64,000 nucleotides of DNA from Actinokineospora alba (GTDB lineage: Bacteria > Actinomycetota > Actinomycetes > Mycobacteriales > Pseudonocardiaceae). Shown here piece by piece: positions 46,774 to 54,934 of the stretch. The notes under the pieces were generated by a model. It saw nothing but the letters and a program-made list of their open reading frames with translations, made no database searches and was not told where the DNA came from. Both the position numbers and the translations under genes were made by a program. Numbering within the stretch: position 1 is the stretch's first letter; each line of letters begins with the position of its first letter. The stretch is taken from the NCBI RefSeq assembly GCF_004362515.1, contig NZ_SNXU01000001.1, positions 4,526,001 through 4,590,000 of the forward strand. The letters run 5' to 3'.

Positions 46774-47766
46774 TCAGGTGCCGGAGTGGCTCGCGGTGCG
46801 GAAGTGCTCGATCAGGGCAACCGACCCCGGCACGGTGTGTCCCACGGACTCGGTGAACGCGAAGACGATTTCGTTCACCAGGTACGGATCCGTGGCGGCG
46901 AAGGTGAACGGCCCGGCGGCGGGGGTGCCGTCGGAGCACTTGGTTCGCACGGTTTCCGGGTAGTCGAATCCGTGGTGCGTGCTGTACGCGCTCAGCGTGA
47001 GAGCGGTCGGATCCACGCTGCTGTCGCTCTGGCAGAACGTGGTCGCGGTCGGCGTCACCTTCGCCATCACCCCCTGCCACCGTCCGTCGCCGCCGATGAC
47101 GCCGCCCATCAGCTGCGCGGATCCGTCGGGGTGGTGCGAGATGCCCCATTCCCACCCGGTGTACCGCTGGTCGCCGAGGTCGAATGAGCCCCAGTCGTGG
47201 TCGTGGTAGCCGCGCCAGCCGTCGACCGAGATCGGCGCGGGCGCTCCTACCGGCCACGCCCAGCCCGACACCGTGCTGGTGGCGACGGGCACGGTCCAGA
47301 ACATCTCCTGGTCGTCGTAGGCCAGCGGCTTCTTGGTGGTGATACCGGGTCGGATGGTGTCGAGCCAGAGGTCGGCGGTGACACCGTTGGCGGCGTAGAC
47401 GAGATGGTAGGCACGCCGCATGGCGTCGTATGACAGGCACATCGCGTTGCTGCAGACCGAGGGCGCGCTGGTCGTGACCGGCTGCGTCGTGGACGAGGTC
47501 ATATGCGCCTTGGCGCCCGACTCGGCGTAGAAGAAGCTGTTGGTCACCGGCAACGGGGCGGTGAACTGCTGCGCGATGAACGTCGCACCCGTCGCCGGGT
47601 CGATCACGCTCACGTACCACCACTCGGTCGCCGACCCCGGATGTGCGACGTTGTCCGACGCGGTGGCGACCGTGATCGCCGGGGGTTGCGGAGCGGCCGT
47701 CGCGGGTCGTACGCCGCTGAGGGCGCAACTGGCGACAACGCAGGACATCAACAGGTATCGACGCAT
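46774..47766 (-). CDS. Secreted lipocalin-like AttH/CrtC-family protein
   Basis: The 330-residue protein has a signal peptide and the two-lipocalin AttH/CrtC (hydroxyneurosporene synthase) pattern: NVAHPGSATEWWYVSVIDP near the mature start, DHDWGSFDLGDQRYTGWEWGISHH in the middle and IVFAFTESVGHTVPGS at the end. The fold binds hydrophobic ligands; the family includes a carotenoid hydratase and hydrolase-like proteins. ATG 47766 has GGGGTGG upstream. Its promoter faces the DUF7064-type gene and contains two copies of a TTGACA palindrome. Confidence 0.8.
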   Translation of the reverse strand: MRRYLLMSCVVASCALSGVRPATAAPQPPAITVATASDNVAHPGSATEWWYVSVIDPATGATFIAQQFTAPLPVTNSFFYAESGAKAHMTSSTTQPVTTSAPSVCSNAMCLSYDAMRRAYHLVYAANGVTADLWLDTIRPGITTKKPLAYDDQEMFWTVPVATSTVSGWAWPVGAPAPISVDGWRGYHDHDWGSFDLGDQRYTGWEWGISHHPDGSAQLMGGVIGGDGRWQGVMAKVTPTATTFCQSDSSVDPTALTLSAYSTHHGFDYPETVRTKCSDGTPAAGPFTFAATDPYLVNEIVFAFTESVGHTVPGSVALIEHFRTASHSGT

Positions 47767-47789
47767 GAGCCACCCCGATCATGGGTTAG

Positions 47790-47803
47790 TTGACACATGT
47801 CAA
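47790..47803. promoter_or_regulatory. TTGACA-N2-TGTCAA palindrome, site 1
   Basis: A perfect 14-bp palindrome (TTGACACATGTCAA) lies in the divergent promoter of two lipocalin-like genes. A second copy is 29 bp away and a third is upstream of the other AttH-like gene at 53.1 kb. No matching -10 boxes are spaced from it on either strand, so it is read as a repressor operator rather than a -35 box. Confidence 0.65.
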
Positions 47804-47814
47804 GTTTCACGGTC

Positions 47815-47836
47815 ATAGTTGGCACGTGTCAACTAT
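47815..47836. promoter_or_regulatory. Extended TTG-CACGTG-CAA palindrome, site 2
   Basis: ATAGTTGG-CACGTG-TCAACTAT is symmetric at all but one base pair over 22 bp and contains the TTGrCACGTGTCAA core. It lies 15 bp before the GTG start of the DUF7064-type gene, where a bound repressor would block transcription. Confidence 0.65.
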
Positions 47837-47850
47837 GTGAGGGAGCAGTA

Positions 47851-48801
47851 GTGATCAGCGCGCAGGACGAGGAACTCCACGTTCCAGGCTCAGCGGCCCA
47901 TTGGCAGGAGAGTTACTACTTCAACTGGGCCGATCTCGACGGCGGTTCGTTCGGCTTGGCCCGCATCGGGTTCCACGACCGCGGCACCCGCGCCGACGGC
48001 GTGTTGATCACCATGCGCGACGGAAAGGTCGAGTACGTGTACCCGGCGATCGGCGTCAAGGCCGCCCCGGGCCAGAGCGCGCGGACCGGCCTGCGCGCGG
48101 GCGGACTCGCCTTCACCATGCGGGAGCCGCAACGCCGGTGGGACATCACCCTCGACGCCGGAGCCAAGGTCGACCTCGCCTGGGAGGCGACCACACCGGT
48201 CCATGACTTCCATCAGGGCGGGCAGCTCGGCGACGTCGCCGCGGAGCACTTCGAGCAGGCGGGCAAGGTCTCCGGCACGTTCTCCCACAACGGAGTGGAC
48301 CGCGAGATCTCCGGGTTCGGCCACCGGGACAAGTCCTGGGGCGTGCGGAACTGGGCCGGAATCCGCGGCTGGGAATGGATTTCCGCCCAGTTCGGCGCCG
48401 GATTCGCCTTCAACGTCACCATCGGGGTCGTCGACGGCAAGCCCGTCCACAACGGCTTCGTCCACCGCGACGGCGTCAACCGCGCGCTCGTGCGCGCCAC
48501 GGTCGACTACCAGTGGAGCCGCAGGAAACACGTGCCGGTGGGGGCTCGCATCGACTTCACCGACACCGAAGGGGAGACCTACCGGGTGACCGCCGCGGCC
48601 CTCGCGCAGGTGCCGCTGGTCAAGAAGGGCCTGTTCATCCAGGAAACGCACGCGTCGTTCGGCGTCGTCGTCGACGGGGCGCCGCTGCGCGGCATCGGCG
48701 TCATGGAACACGCCTGGCACGCGGGACTGGTCAGGTCGGTGGCGCGGCTTGGGCAGCTCGCCCCGGTCCTGGCCCTGGCCGTGCGCGGGAGGCGCGCGTG
48801 A
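47851..48801 (+). CDS. DUF7064/DUF7065-type lipocalin-like protein
   Basis: The 316-residue protein carries the pattern of this family: HWQESYYFNWADLDGGSFGLARIGFHDRG (residues about 16-45), RISGFGHRDKSWGVRNWAGIRGWEW-like strand motif in the middle, and VDGAPLRGIGVMEHAWH at the end. It has no signal peptide. GTG 47851 is supported by GAGGGAG 5 nt upstream; the longer frame crosses the operator. It overlaps the PEP-utilising enzyme gene by 4 bp. The family is related to CrtC-type hydratases and may act on a lipophilic ligand. Confidence 0.78.
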   Translation: MISAQDEELHVPGSAAHWQESYYFNWADLDGGSFGLARIGFHDRGTRADGVLITMRDGKVEYVYPAIGVKAAPGQSARTGLRAGGLAFTMREPQRRWDITLDAGAKVDLAWEATTPVHDFHQGGQLGDVAAEHFEQAGKVSGTFSHNGVDREISGFGHRDKSWGVRNWAGIRGWEWISAQFGAGFAFNVTIGVVDGKPVHNGFVHRDGVNRALVRATVDYQWSRRKHVPVGARIDFTDTEGETYRVTAAALAQVPLVKKGLFIQETHASFGVVVDGAPLRGIGVMEHAWHAGLVRSVARLGQLAPVLALAVRGRRA

Positions 48802-51314
48802 TCGAGAGACTCTCCGCATCGACCCCGATCGACCCCGCTCGGATCGGCGGCAAGGGCGCCGGACTCGTCCGGCTGCTGTGTGCGCGCCTCGACGTGCCCG
48901 AGGCGTGGGTCATCCCCGCGTCGGTCTCCCGCAACCCCGAGGCCCGCGCGGCGCTGTTCGACGGCCTGCTCGTCGACTGGTGGGAGGAGGCGAGCGAGGC
49001 GCACCCAGGATCGCGCTGGGCGGTGCGCAGCTCCGCTGTCGCCGAGGACTTGGCGGAGGCATCGTTCGCGGGCGTCTATCAGACCGTCCTCGGAGTCGAC
49101 TCCTACGACGCGCTGAGCGCCGCGATCCGCGAGTGCTGGCAGGCGCTCGACGACGACCGGGCCAAGGTGTACCGCGACGGCAAGGGCATCGACGGCGGTG
49201 GCGGAATCGCTTTGGTCCTGCAGCGGCTGCTCGCGCCGACGACCGCGGGCGTGCTGCTGACCACCGACCCGCGCAAGCCGTTCGCGCCCGACATCGTGAT
49301 CGACGCGTCGTGGGGTCTCGGCGAGTCGGTGGTGTCCGGCAAGGCCGACCCGGACCAGTTCGTGCTCGACCGCGCCACCGGCGCGATCCGCACCGTCCAC
49401 ATCGGAGCCAAGCAGGTGGAGCTCACCTGGGACGGCGAGCGGGAGGTCGACGCCGACCGACAGACAGCGCGTTGTCTCAGCGATGACGACGTGGCGGGGC
49501 TGTACGCCATGGCGACCCAGGTCGAGTCGGCCATCGGTTCGCGCCGCGACCTGGAGTGGGCCATCGAGGACGGCCGGGTCTACGCGCTGCAGGACCGGCC
49601 CATCACCGGCCTGCCGAGTGCGACCCCGGACAACGTCTGGAGCAGGCGCTTCGGCGACGAGTACCTCTCGGAGTACGCGCTGCCGCTGTCGATCGACCTG
49701 CTGGTGAAGTGGATCGAGGACGGTTTCGTCATCGAGATGGCGCGACTGCAGAAGCGACCCGATTTGCTGCGACGCAAAGCATTGCGCACCCACAACGGCT
49801 ATGCGTACTTCAGTGGTGACTACCTGATGCGGATGCTGGCGGCGTTCCCTGTCTCGCTGCGCGCCAACGCCGCCAGCGAGTGGTACACCCCGTTGTGGCG
49901 GCAGAAGATCGACGCCCAGCCGTTCAAGCCGATGATGTTGGCCAACGCCATGCTCGCGCCTTACCGCGACCGGGGCCGCGGCTCGATGGGGAAGAATCCG
50001 GAGGCGTTGCGCACGCACTGCGAGACCATCGACACCACCATCGTCCCGTTGCTCGGCCAGGACTACACCGCGCTCACCGCGCGGGAGTGGCGGCGCCAGT
50101 ACGACGAGGTCAACGAGTTGGGGCTCAACCACTTCCGGGTGGTGCGCTGGGGAATGGGCCAGTACAACCCGATGCTGCACGGCGTGCTGGAGACGCTGCT
50201 CCGCAAGTGGGCCGGCGACGAGCACGGAGAGCTTTACCAGGCGATCATCGGCGGCCTCTCGGACACCAGGACCGCGGAGCTCAACCGCGAGATCTGGGAC
50301 CTGGCAAGACTTGCCTCCGGCGACGGACACCTCACCGAGGTCCTGCGCGGCGACACCACCTACCCCGCCTCCCGGGAGAAAACCGTTGGCGCGACCGAGT
50401 TCTGGTCCGCATTCGACGCCTTCCTCACCAGGCACGGGCACCGGTCGTCGAGCCGCGAGATCTCCGCGCTCCGATGGAACGAGTCGCCGGACCTGGTGCT
50501 CGGGTTCGTCCAGGCCCAGTTGCGCTGCGACCCGTTCCCGGAGGACCCGCGCCGGACCTCGGCGCGGGCCAAGCAGCGACAGGAGCAGGCGCTCGCCACG
50601 GCACAGCAGCGAGCCGGGCGTGCCTTGCGCAAGTCGTTGCTGCGCAAGGTGAGCGCGCGGACGCAGCTGTTCACCAGTTACCGGGAGAACCAGCGCTACC
50701 ACCTCGACTACCTGACGTCGCACATCCGGCTGTTGGTGTTGGAACAGGGCCGCAGGCTCACCGAACGGGGCATCCTGACCGAGCCGTTCGACGTCTTCTA
50801 CCTCACCGGTGAGGAGTTCTTCCGCCTCATTGACGAGACAGTGGACGAGATCGTCGAGGCCGCGGACGTCTCGGCGCTGCTCGCCGAGCGGCGGCGCCAC
50901 CACCAGGTGCACAAGGACCGCCGCCCGGCGACGTTCCTGTTCGACGACGTCGAGACCGAGGGCGAGGTCGACCAGCCGACCGACGCCGGCGGCGACGGCC
51001 TGCGCGGGCTCGGCGCGTCACGCGGGGTCGCGAAGGGACCGGCCAGGGCGGTCACCAGCCTGGCCGACCTGGCCACCGTCAAGCCGGGCGACATCCTGGT
51101 CGCGAACAACATCGACCCCGGGTGGACCAGCGTGTTCCCGCTGATCGCCGGGCTCGTCACCGAGACCGGCGGGGTGCTCAGCCACGGCGCGATCCTCGCC
51201 AGGGAGTACGGCATCCCGACGGTGACCGGCGTCAAGGACGCGGTGGACAAGCTCGAATCCGGCAGCATCGTCGAAGTCGACGGCTCGGCAGGGGCAGTCC
51301 GAGTGCTGCCGTAG
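48798..51314 (+). CDS. PEP-utilising dikinase, rifampin phosphotransferase-like
   Basis: The 838-residue protein has three parts. An N-terminal PPDK-type ATP-grasp domain (GGKGAGLVRLLCARL, WAVRSSAVAEDLAEASFAGVYQ, FVLDRATGAIRTVHIGAKQ, and RDLEWAIEDGRVYALQDRPI) is followed by a long middle domain (about 300-730) and a C-terminal swivelling domain with the catalytic His796 in TETGGVLSHGAILAREYG. The order and length fit rifampin phosphotransferase more closely than PEP synthase, so ATP-driven phosphorylation of a small molecule is likely. GTG 48798 overlaps the DUF7064-type stop, so both are co-translated. A hairpin follows the gene. Confidence 0.88.
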   Translation: MIERLSASTPIDPARIGGKGAGLVRLLCARLDVPEAWVIPASVSRNPEARAALFDGLLVDWWEEASEAHPGSRWAVRSSAVAEDLAEASFAGVYQTVLGVDSYDALSAAIRECWQALDDDRAKVYRDGKGIDGGGGIALVLQRLLAPTTAGVLLTTDPRKPFAPDIVIDASWGLGESVVSGKADPDQFVLDRATGAIRTVHIGAKQVELTWDGEREVDADRQTARCLSDDDVAGLYAMATQVESAIGSRRDLEWAIEDGRVYALQDRPITGLPSATPDNVWSRRFGDEYLSEYALPLSIDLLVKWIEDGFVIEMARLQKRPDLLRRKALRTHNGYAYFSGDYLMRMLAAFPVSLRANAASEWYTPLWRQKIDAQPFKPMMLANAMLAPYRDRGRGSMGKNPEALRTHCETIDTTIVPLLGQDYTALTAREWRRQYDEVNELGLNHFRVVRWGMGQYNPMLHGVLETLLRKWAGDEHGELYQAIIGGLSDTRTAELNREIWDLARLASGDGHLTEVLRGDTTYPASREKTVGATEFWSAFDAFLTRHGHRSSSREISALRWNESPDLVLGFVQAQLRCDPFPEDPRRTSARAKQRQEQALATAQQRAGRALRKSLLRKVSARTQLFTSYRENQRYHLDYLTSHIRLLVLEQGRRLTERGILTEPFDVFYLTGEEFFRLIDETVDEIVEAADVSALLAERRRHHQVHKDRRPATFLFDDVETEGEVDQPTDAGGDGLRGLGASRGVAKGPARAVTSLADLATVKPGDILVANNIDPGWTSVFPLIAGLVTETGGVLSHGAILAREYGIPTVTGVKDAVDKLESGSIVEVDGSAGAVRVLP

Positions 51315-51320
51315 GGCGGT

Positions 51321-51346
51321 GGCGGCGCGGGGCACCCCGCGCCGCC
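51321..51346. terminator. Hairpin terminator after PEP-utilising enzyme gene
   Basis: GGCGGCGCGGGG with its complement forms a perfect 12-bp stem with a CA loop, 7 bp after the stop codon. It separates the operon from the TetR gene that follows. Confidence 0.75.
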
Positions 51347-51395
51347 CACCCGCGGCATCCCCAAGCCCCGAACAGTGTTGGATAACATCACCTCG

Positions 51396-51998
51396 ATGCG
51401 ACCACGCCTGGTAAGCGACGAAGTCCTCCTCGACGCCGCGCTGCTCGCCTTCGCCGAGCTCGGCTATGAAGGCGCGTCGGTGCGCGCCCTGTGCAGGCGC
51501 CTCGACATCAGCCACAACACGCTCAACCAGCGGTTCGGGTCCAAGGACCAGCTCTGGCACGCCGCGGTCGACCACGGCTTCAAACACTTGGTGGGCGAGC
51601 TGCTCAGCGCCGTCACCGAAGCGGGCACTGACCCGTTCGACCAATTGCGCGCCTCCGCGCTGCGCTTCCTGGCGACCACGCGGGCCAACCCCGGGCTGAT
51701 CCAGATCATCAACCAGGAATCCGCCCGACCCGGCGGCTCGCGCTATGAGTACCTGTTCCACCGCTACATCGCGCCGATCAACGAACTCGGCCTGCGCCCC
51801 CTGCGCCAGTTGCAGGCCGAGGGGGTGGTCCGACCGGGCCCGGTGTCGACCATCTTCTTCTACCTCACCACCTACGGCCTCGGCCTGATGGGCAGCCACC
51901 CGGAGTCGTTCGCTTCCCTCGGTGACAAGGATGTCGACCAGGAACAGGCCGCGGCGCAGGCTGTCGAGATGGTGCTCGACAGCCTGCGCGCGCGTTGA
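51396..51998 (+). CDS. TetR/AcrR family regulator
   Basis: The 200-residue protein has a TetR DNA-binding domain (VLLDAALLAFAELGYEGASVRALCRRLDISHNTLNQRFGSK, cited as residues about 9-49) and a ligand domain. ATG 51396 is chosen; an in-frame TTG at 51375 is also open. No strong ribosome site is seen. It lies after the PEP-utilising enzyme gene and before the convergent second AttH-like gene, and may be the regulator for the TTGACA palindromes. Confidence 0.86.
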   Translation: MRPRLVSDEVLLDAALLAFAELGYEGASVRALCRRLDISHNTLNQRFGSKDQLWHAAVDHGFKHLVGELLSAVTEAGTDPFDQLRASALRFLATTRANPGLIQIINQESARPGGSRYEYLFHRYIAPINELGLRPLRQLQAEGVVRPGPVSTIFFYLTTYGLGLMGSHPESFASLGDKDVDQEQAAAQAVEMVLDSLRAR

Positions 51999-52002
51999 CG
52001 GA

Positions 52003-53076
52003 TCAGAAACCGCCCGGTTCGTACTGCACCGGGTTGATCTCGGTGTAGCCCTTGCCGGTGACGGCCGAGCCGTTGATCGTGCCCGTCACGGTCGAGGCGC
52101 CCTCCCAGTAGTCGACGTCGGGAATCGACGAGCGCACTTCCTGGTCCTTGCGCTTGGGCAGGATCGTCAGCGCCCCACCGGGGACCGTGACAGTCCAGCC
52201 GCTGGAGTAGGTGCGGCCGCTGTGCGGGCTCGTCCAGAAGCCCAGTGGCGTCATCGTCAGTGCCGCGGGGTCGAGTTGGACGGTCTGGCCGTTGGGCTTG
52301 ATCAGGGTGCCGACCTTCTGCACGTAGGCGCCGGACGCGCCCTTGATCAGGTAGATCATGTACTCGTTGCCGTTGTCGAGTTGCACGCTGTACCAGTCCC
52401 AGCCGCCGTAGGCCGAGTCGCCGCCGAACCACTGGTGGTCCGACCACGCCTTGCCGCCGGTGATGGTGACCGGCACGCCGTGGTCGTACAGGGTGCCGCC
52501 GACGTTGAGGTTGGTCCACGAGTAGTACGCCGAGTCCGCCCACGGGCCGTACTCGATGACGCCGTCGCCGCCGTGCCAGGCGACCGGCTTGTTCGTGGTG
52601 GTGGTCAGGTCGAAGACGTACTCGCCGTCCTCGAGGTTGCCCTTGATCGTGTGGTTGCCGTCCTTGCCGGTCAGCCGCCAGCTGTCGATCCCGACGTCGA
52701 ACCCGCCGCCTGAGGGGTTGCTCGGGTAGCCGATCGTGTTCTTCGTCGAGAAGGTGAAGGTGTCCCTGGTCAGGTCGGTGACCGCCAGGTGGTGGGCGTA
52801 GCCGTCCGGCCAGCAGCACCACGAGCCGACGCCGTTCTTGAAGAACGTGGACTCGAAGCCGTACTCGTGGACACCGCCCGACGGGTCGACGCCGGTCAGG
52901 TGACCGGTCACGTACCACCACTCGTAGCGGATGTCGTGGGCGCCTTCGTTGGCGGGCATCGCGAAGCCGACCTGCGCCGCGGCGGCCGTGGGCGGCACGG
53001 CTGCCATGCCCGCGACCAGGGCCAGCGATGCGCACGCGGCGAACAACCGCCTGCGTGTGACTTGAATGACCTTCAT
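52003..53076 (-). CDS. Secreted AttH/CrtC-family lipocalin-like protein (Tat-type signal)
   Basis: The 357-residue protein starts with a twin-arginine-like signal (VTRRRLFAACASLAL, cleaved after TAAAA). The AttH/CrtC pattern follows: YEWWYVTGHLTGVDP, then GKAWSDHQWFGGDSAYGGWDWYSVQL and DVDYWEGASTVTGTING near the end. It is a secreted lipid- or metabolite-binding protein or a hydrolase-like enzyme. ATG 53076 has GGAAGGA upstream. Its promoter contains a TTGACA-N2-TGTCAA palindrome and faces the second TetR gene. Confidence 0.82.
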   Translation of the reverse strand: MKVIQVTRRRLFAACASLALVAGMAAVPPTAAAAQVGFAMPANEGAHDIRYEWWYVTGHLTGVDPSGGVHEYGFESTFFKNGVGSWCCWPDGYAHHLAVTDLTRDTFTFSTKNTIGYPSNPSGGGFDVGIDSWRLTGKDGNHTIKGNLEDGEYVFDLTTTTNKPVAWHGGDGVIEYGPWADSAYYSWTNLNVGGTLYDHGVPVTITGGKAWSDHQWFGGDSAYGGWDWYSVQLDNGNEYMIYLIKGASGAYVQKVGTLIKPNGQTVQLDPAALTMTPLGFWTSPHSGRTYSSGWTVTVPGGALTILPKRKDQEVRSSIPDVDYWEGASTVTGTINGSAVTGKGYTEINPVQYEPGGF

Positions 53077-53121
53077 CGGTCGTCCTTCCGTACCGGGAGA
53101 TGGTGACACGAGGCCCCTTAA

Positions 53122-53135
53122 TTGACAGTTGTCAA
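53122..53135. promoter_or_regulatory. TTGACA-N2-TGTCAA palindrome, site 3
   Basis: TTGACAGTTGTCAA, a perfect 6-2-6 palindrome, lies 46 bp upstream of the AttH-like ATG on the opposite strand. It is the same motif as sites 1 and 2 about 5.3 kb away and links the three promoters. Confidence 0.65.
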
Positions 53136-53143
53136 GCTAAGGT

Positions 53144-53155
53144 GAGCGAACGCTC
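53144..53155. promoter_or_regulatory. GAGCG-AA-CGCTC palindrome upstream of tetR
   Basis: A perfect 5-2-5 palindrome 43 bp before the TetR ATG and 21 bp (two helical turns) centre to centre from the TTGACA palindrome. This is the type of site often used for TetR autoregulation. Confidence 0.5.
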
Positions 53156-53197
53156 GACTTCAAGTCGCGTTCTTAACCTCCAGGAGGTCTGATCGTC

Positions 53198-53851
53198 ATG
53201 GACCCGCACCGTCGGCCCCACCAGCGCAAGCAGCCCCAGCAGCAACGATCACAAGCGATGGTGCGCCGCATCCTCGACGGAGGTGCTCGCGTTCTGGAGC
53301 GGCACGGGTACGCCGGGGCCTCCACGAACAAGATCGCCGCCGAGGCGGGGGTCAGCCCGGGGTCGCTCTACTACTACTTCCCGGACAAGGACGCTGTCGT
53401 CCGGTTGGTCCTCGAACGGTTCCTTGTCGAACTGACGACCATGCTCAACCGCCCGCTGGGTGCGCTGCGGCATGACAGCAGGTCGATGTTCGAGGACTAC
53501 GCCAACGCCGCGATCGATGTGCTCGAGCAGAACCGGCGGCTGCTCGACGTGCTGGTCAACGAGGTGCCGCGGCTCGGTCCCGCGCATTCTCGGGAGGTGC
53601 TCGACCAGAAACTGCTCGATCGGCTCCGGCTCGCCTTCACCATGATCGGCAGCCCGTTTGACGGCGACGAGTTCGAGGCGCGCTGCTGGGCCGCGGCGCA
53701 GCTGTGCCTGACCCTTCCGGTCCGCTACGTCCTGGCCGGGCCGTCGTTCTCGCGCGGACGATTCGTCGCCACGCTCGGCGATCTGCTCGGCGCCCTGGCC
53801 GGAGTCGGGGACCTGTCGCCGAATGAGGGCGTTCCGCTGGGAACCATGTGA
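53198..53851 (+). CDS. TetR/AcrR family regulator
   Basis: The 217-residue protein has a basic N-terminal arm (HRRPHQRKQPQQQRSQ) and a TetR DNA-binding domain (MVRRILDGGARVLERHGYAGASTNKIAAEAGVSPGSLYYYFPD, cited as residues about 23-65), then a helical ligand domain. AGGAGG precedes ATG 53198 with a 10-nt spacing. It is divergent from the AttH-like gene and is a candidate regulator of the TTGACA palindromes and of its own GAGCG palindrome. Confidence 0.88.
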   Translation: MDPHRRPHQRKQPQQQRSQAMVRRILDGGARVLERHGYAGASTNKIAAEAGVSPGSLYYYFPDKDAVVRLVLERFLVELTTMLNRPLGALRHDSRSMFEDYANAAIDVLEQNRRLLDVLVNEVPRLGPAHSREVLDQKLLDRLRLAFTMIGSPFDGDEFEARCWAAAQLCLTLPVRYVLAGPSFSRGRFVATLGDLLGALAGVGDLSPNEGVPLGTM

Positions 53852-53985
53852 CAGTGACGAACCGGCCGTGCGACCGACCGTCACCTAAGGGGACCGTGAC
53901 GGCGGCCGACCACGGTAACCCGCAGCCCGCACCGTCACGCGCCAGGTGACCAGAACCTAGAAATTCCGGGGTGGCGGGCTAGTAG

Positions 53986-54015
53986 CATTGCAACATATCG
54001 CATTGCATTGTTACA
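53986..54015. promoter_or_regulatory. TGCAACA / TGTTACA operator upstream of the metal-dependent hydrolase gene
   Basis: TGCAACA (53989-53995) and TGTTACA (54009-54015) form an imperfect inverted repeat. Nearby GCATTGCA copies add half-sites. The same TGCAAC half-sites occur four times before the acyl-CoA ligase gene at 60 kb, so the two transcription units probably share a TetR regulator. Confidence 0.5.
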
Positions 54016-54046
54016 GTCGTGGGGCCATCACGCGGAGGTAGGAACC

Positions 54047-54934
54047 ATGGCCGACAGGCAACAGCAGGCGTACCAGGACGAAGCACTGGCCATTCGTGCC
54101 CGCGACGTGTCCTTCGACTGGACCGGCGTGCCGACCGAGTACATCCCCGGTCACCCGTACGCCACGCACTTCTGGAACGTCATGCACCTCGTCCTGCCCG
54201 AGGGCGAGCGCGCCATGGCCGACGTCCTGGGCCGGGCGCTGCCGCGGATCGAGGACCCGCGACTGCGGGAGGAGTTGCTCGGCTTCATCGGCCAGGAGGA
54301 GACCCACGCCAGTTCGCATGAGTCCTTCCGGGTCCACCTGGCCGACAACGGCGTCGACATCCCGAAGATCATGCGGCTGATGGAGTTCGTCATGGACAAG
54401 GTCTTCGGCGACCACGGCCTGACCGGTCGCGCCGGGGAGGCCTGGTTCCGCGAGCGGCTGGGCCTCTACGCCGCGGCCGAGCATTTCACCGCGACGGTCG
54501 GCGAGTGGCTGCTCGACAACCGCCGGTTCGACGAGCTCGGCGTGGACCCGACCATGCTCGACCTGCTCCGCTGGCACGGCGCGGAGGAGATGGAGCACCG
54601 CAATGTGGCCTACGACGTCTTCCAGTACGTCGACGGCAGCTATGCCCGCCGGGTGCGCACCGCGATCCTCGCCTCGGCGGGACTGCTGGTCCTCTGGCTC
54701 TACACGTCCGCCTGGATGTACGCCAACGACCCGACGGTGACCAAGCACCGGTGGACCTGGCCGCTGGCGTTCGTCAAGGACGTCCGTCGTGGCCTGATCC
54801 CGGGGCTCCGGTTCGTCTTCAAGGAGATCCCGCAGTACCTCCGCCCCAGTTTCCACCCCTCCCAGATGGGCCCGATCGACAAGGGCCTGCGCTACCTCGC
54901 GCAGTCTCCAGCGGCCCACGGCGCCAGGGCATGA
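54047..54934 (+). CDS. Metal-dependent hydrolase (PF10118 type)
   Basis: The 295-residue protein matches the predicted metal-dependent hydrolase family with a ferritin-like helical fold. The metal-ligand stretches are IGQEETHASSHESFRVHL, YAAAEHFTATVGEW and WHGAEEMEHRNVAYDVFQ. A membrane helix (ILASAGLLVLWLYTSAWMY) follows near residue 215. GGAGG lies before ATG 54047. Members are linked to fatty acid or hydrocarbon oxidation operons. It is the first gene of a five-gene run coupled by ATGA overlaps. Confidence 0.82.
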   Translation: MADRQQQAYQDEALAIRARDVSFDWTGVPTEYIPGHPYATHFWNVMHLVLPEGERAMADVLGRALPRIEDPRLREELLGFIGQEETHASSHESFRVHLADNGVDIPKIMRLMEFVMDKVFGDHGLTGRAGEAWFRERLGLYAAAEHFTATVGEWLLDNRRFDELGVDPTMLDLLRWHGAEEMEHRNVAYDVFQYVDGSYARRVRTAILASAGLLVLWLYTSAWMYANDPTVTKHRWTWPLAFVKDVRRGLIPGLRFVFKEIPQYLRPSFHPSQMGPIDKGLRYLAQSPAAHGARA

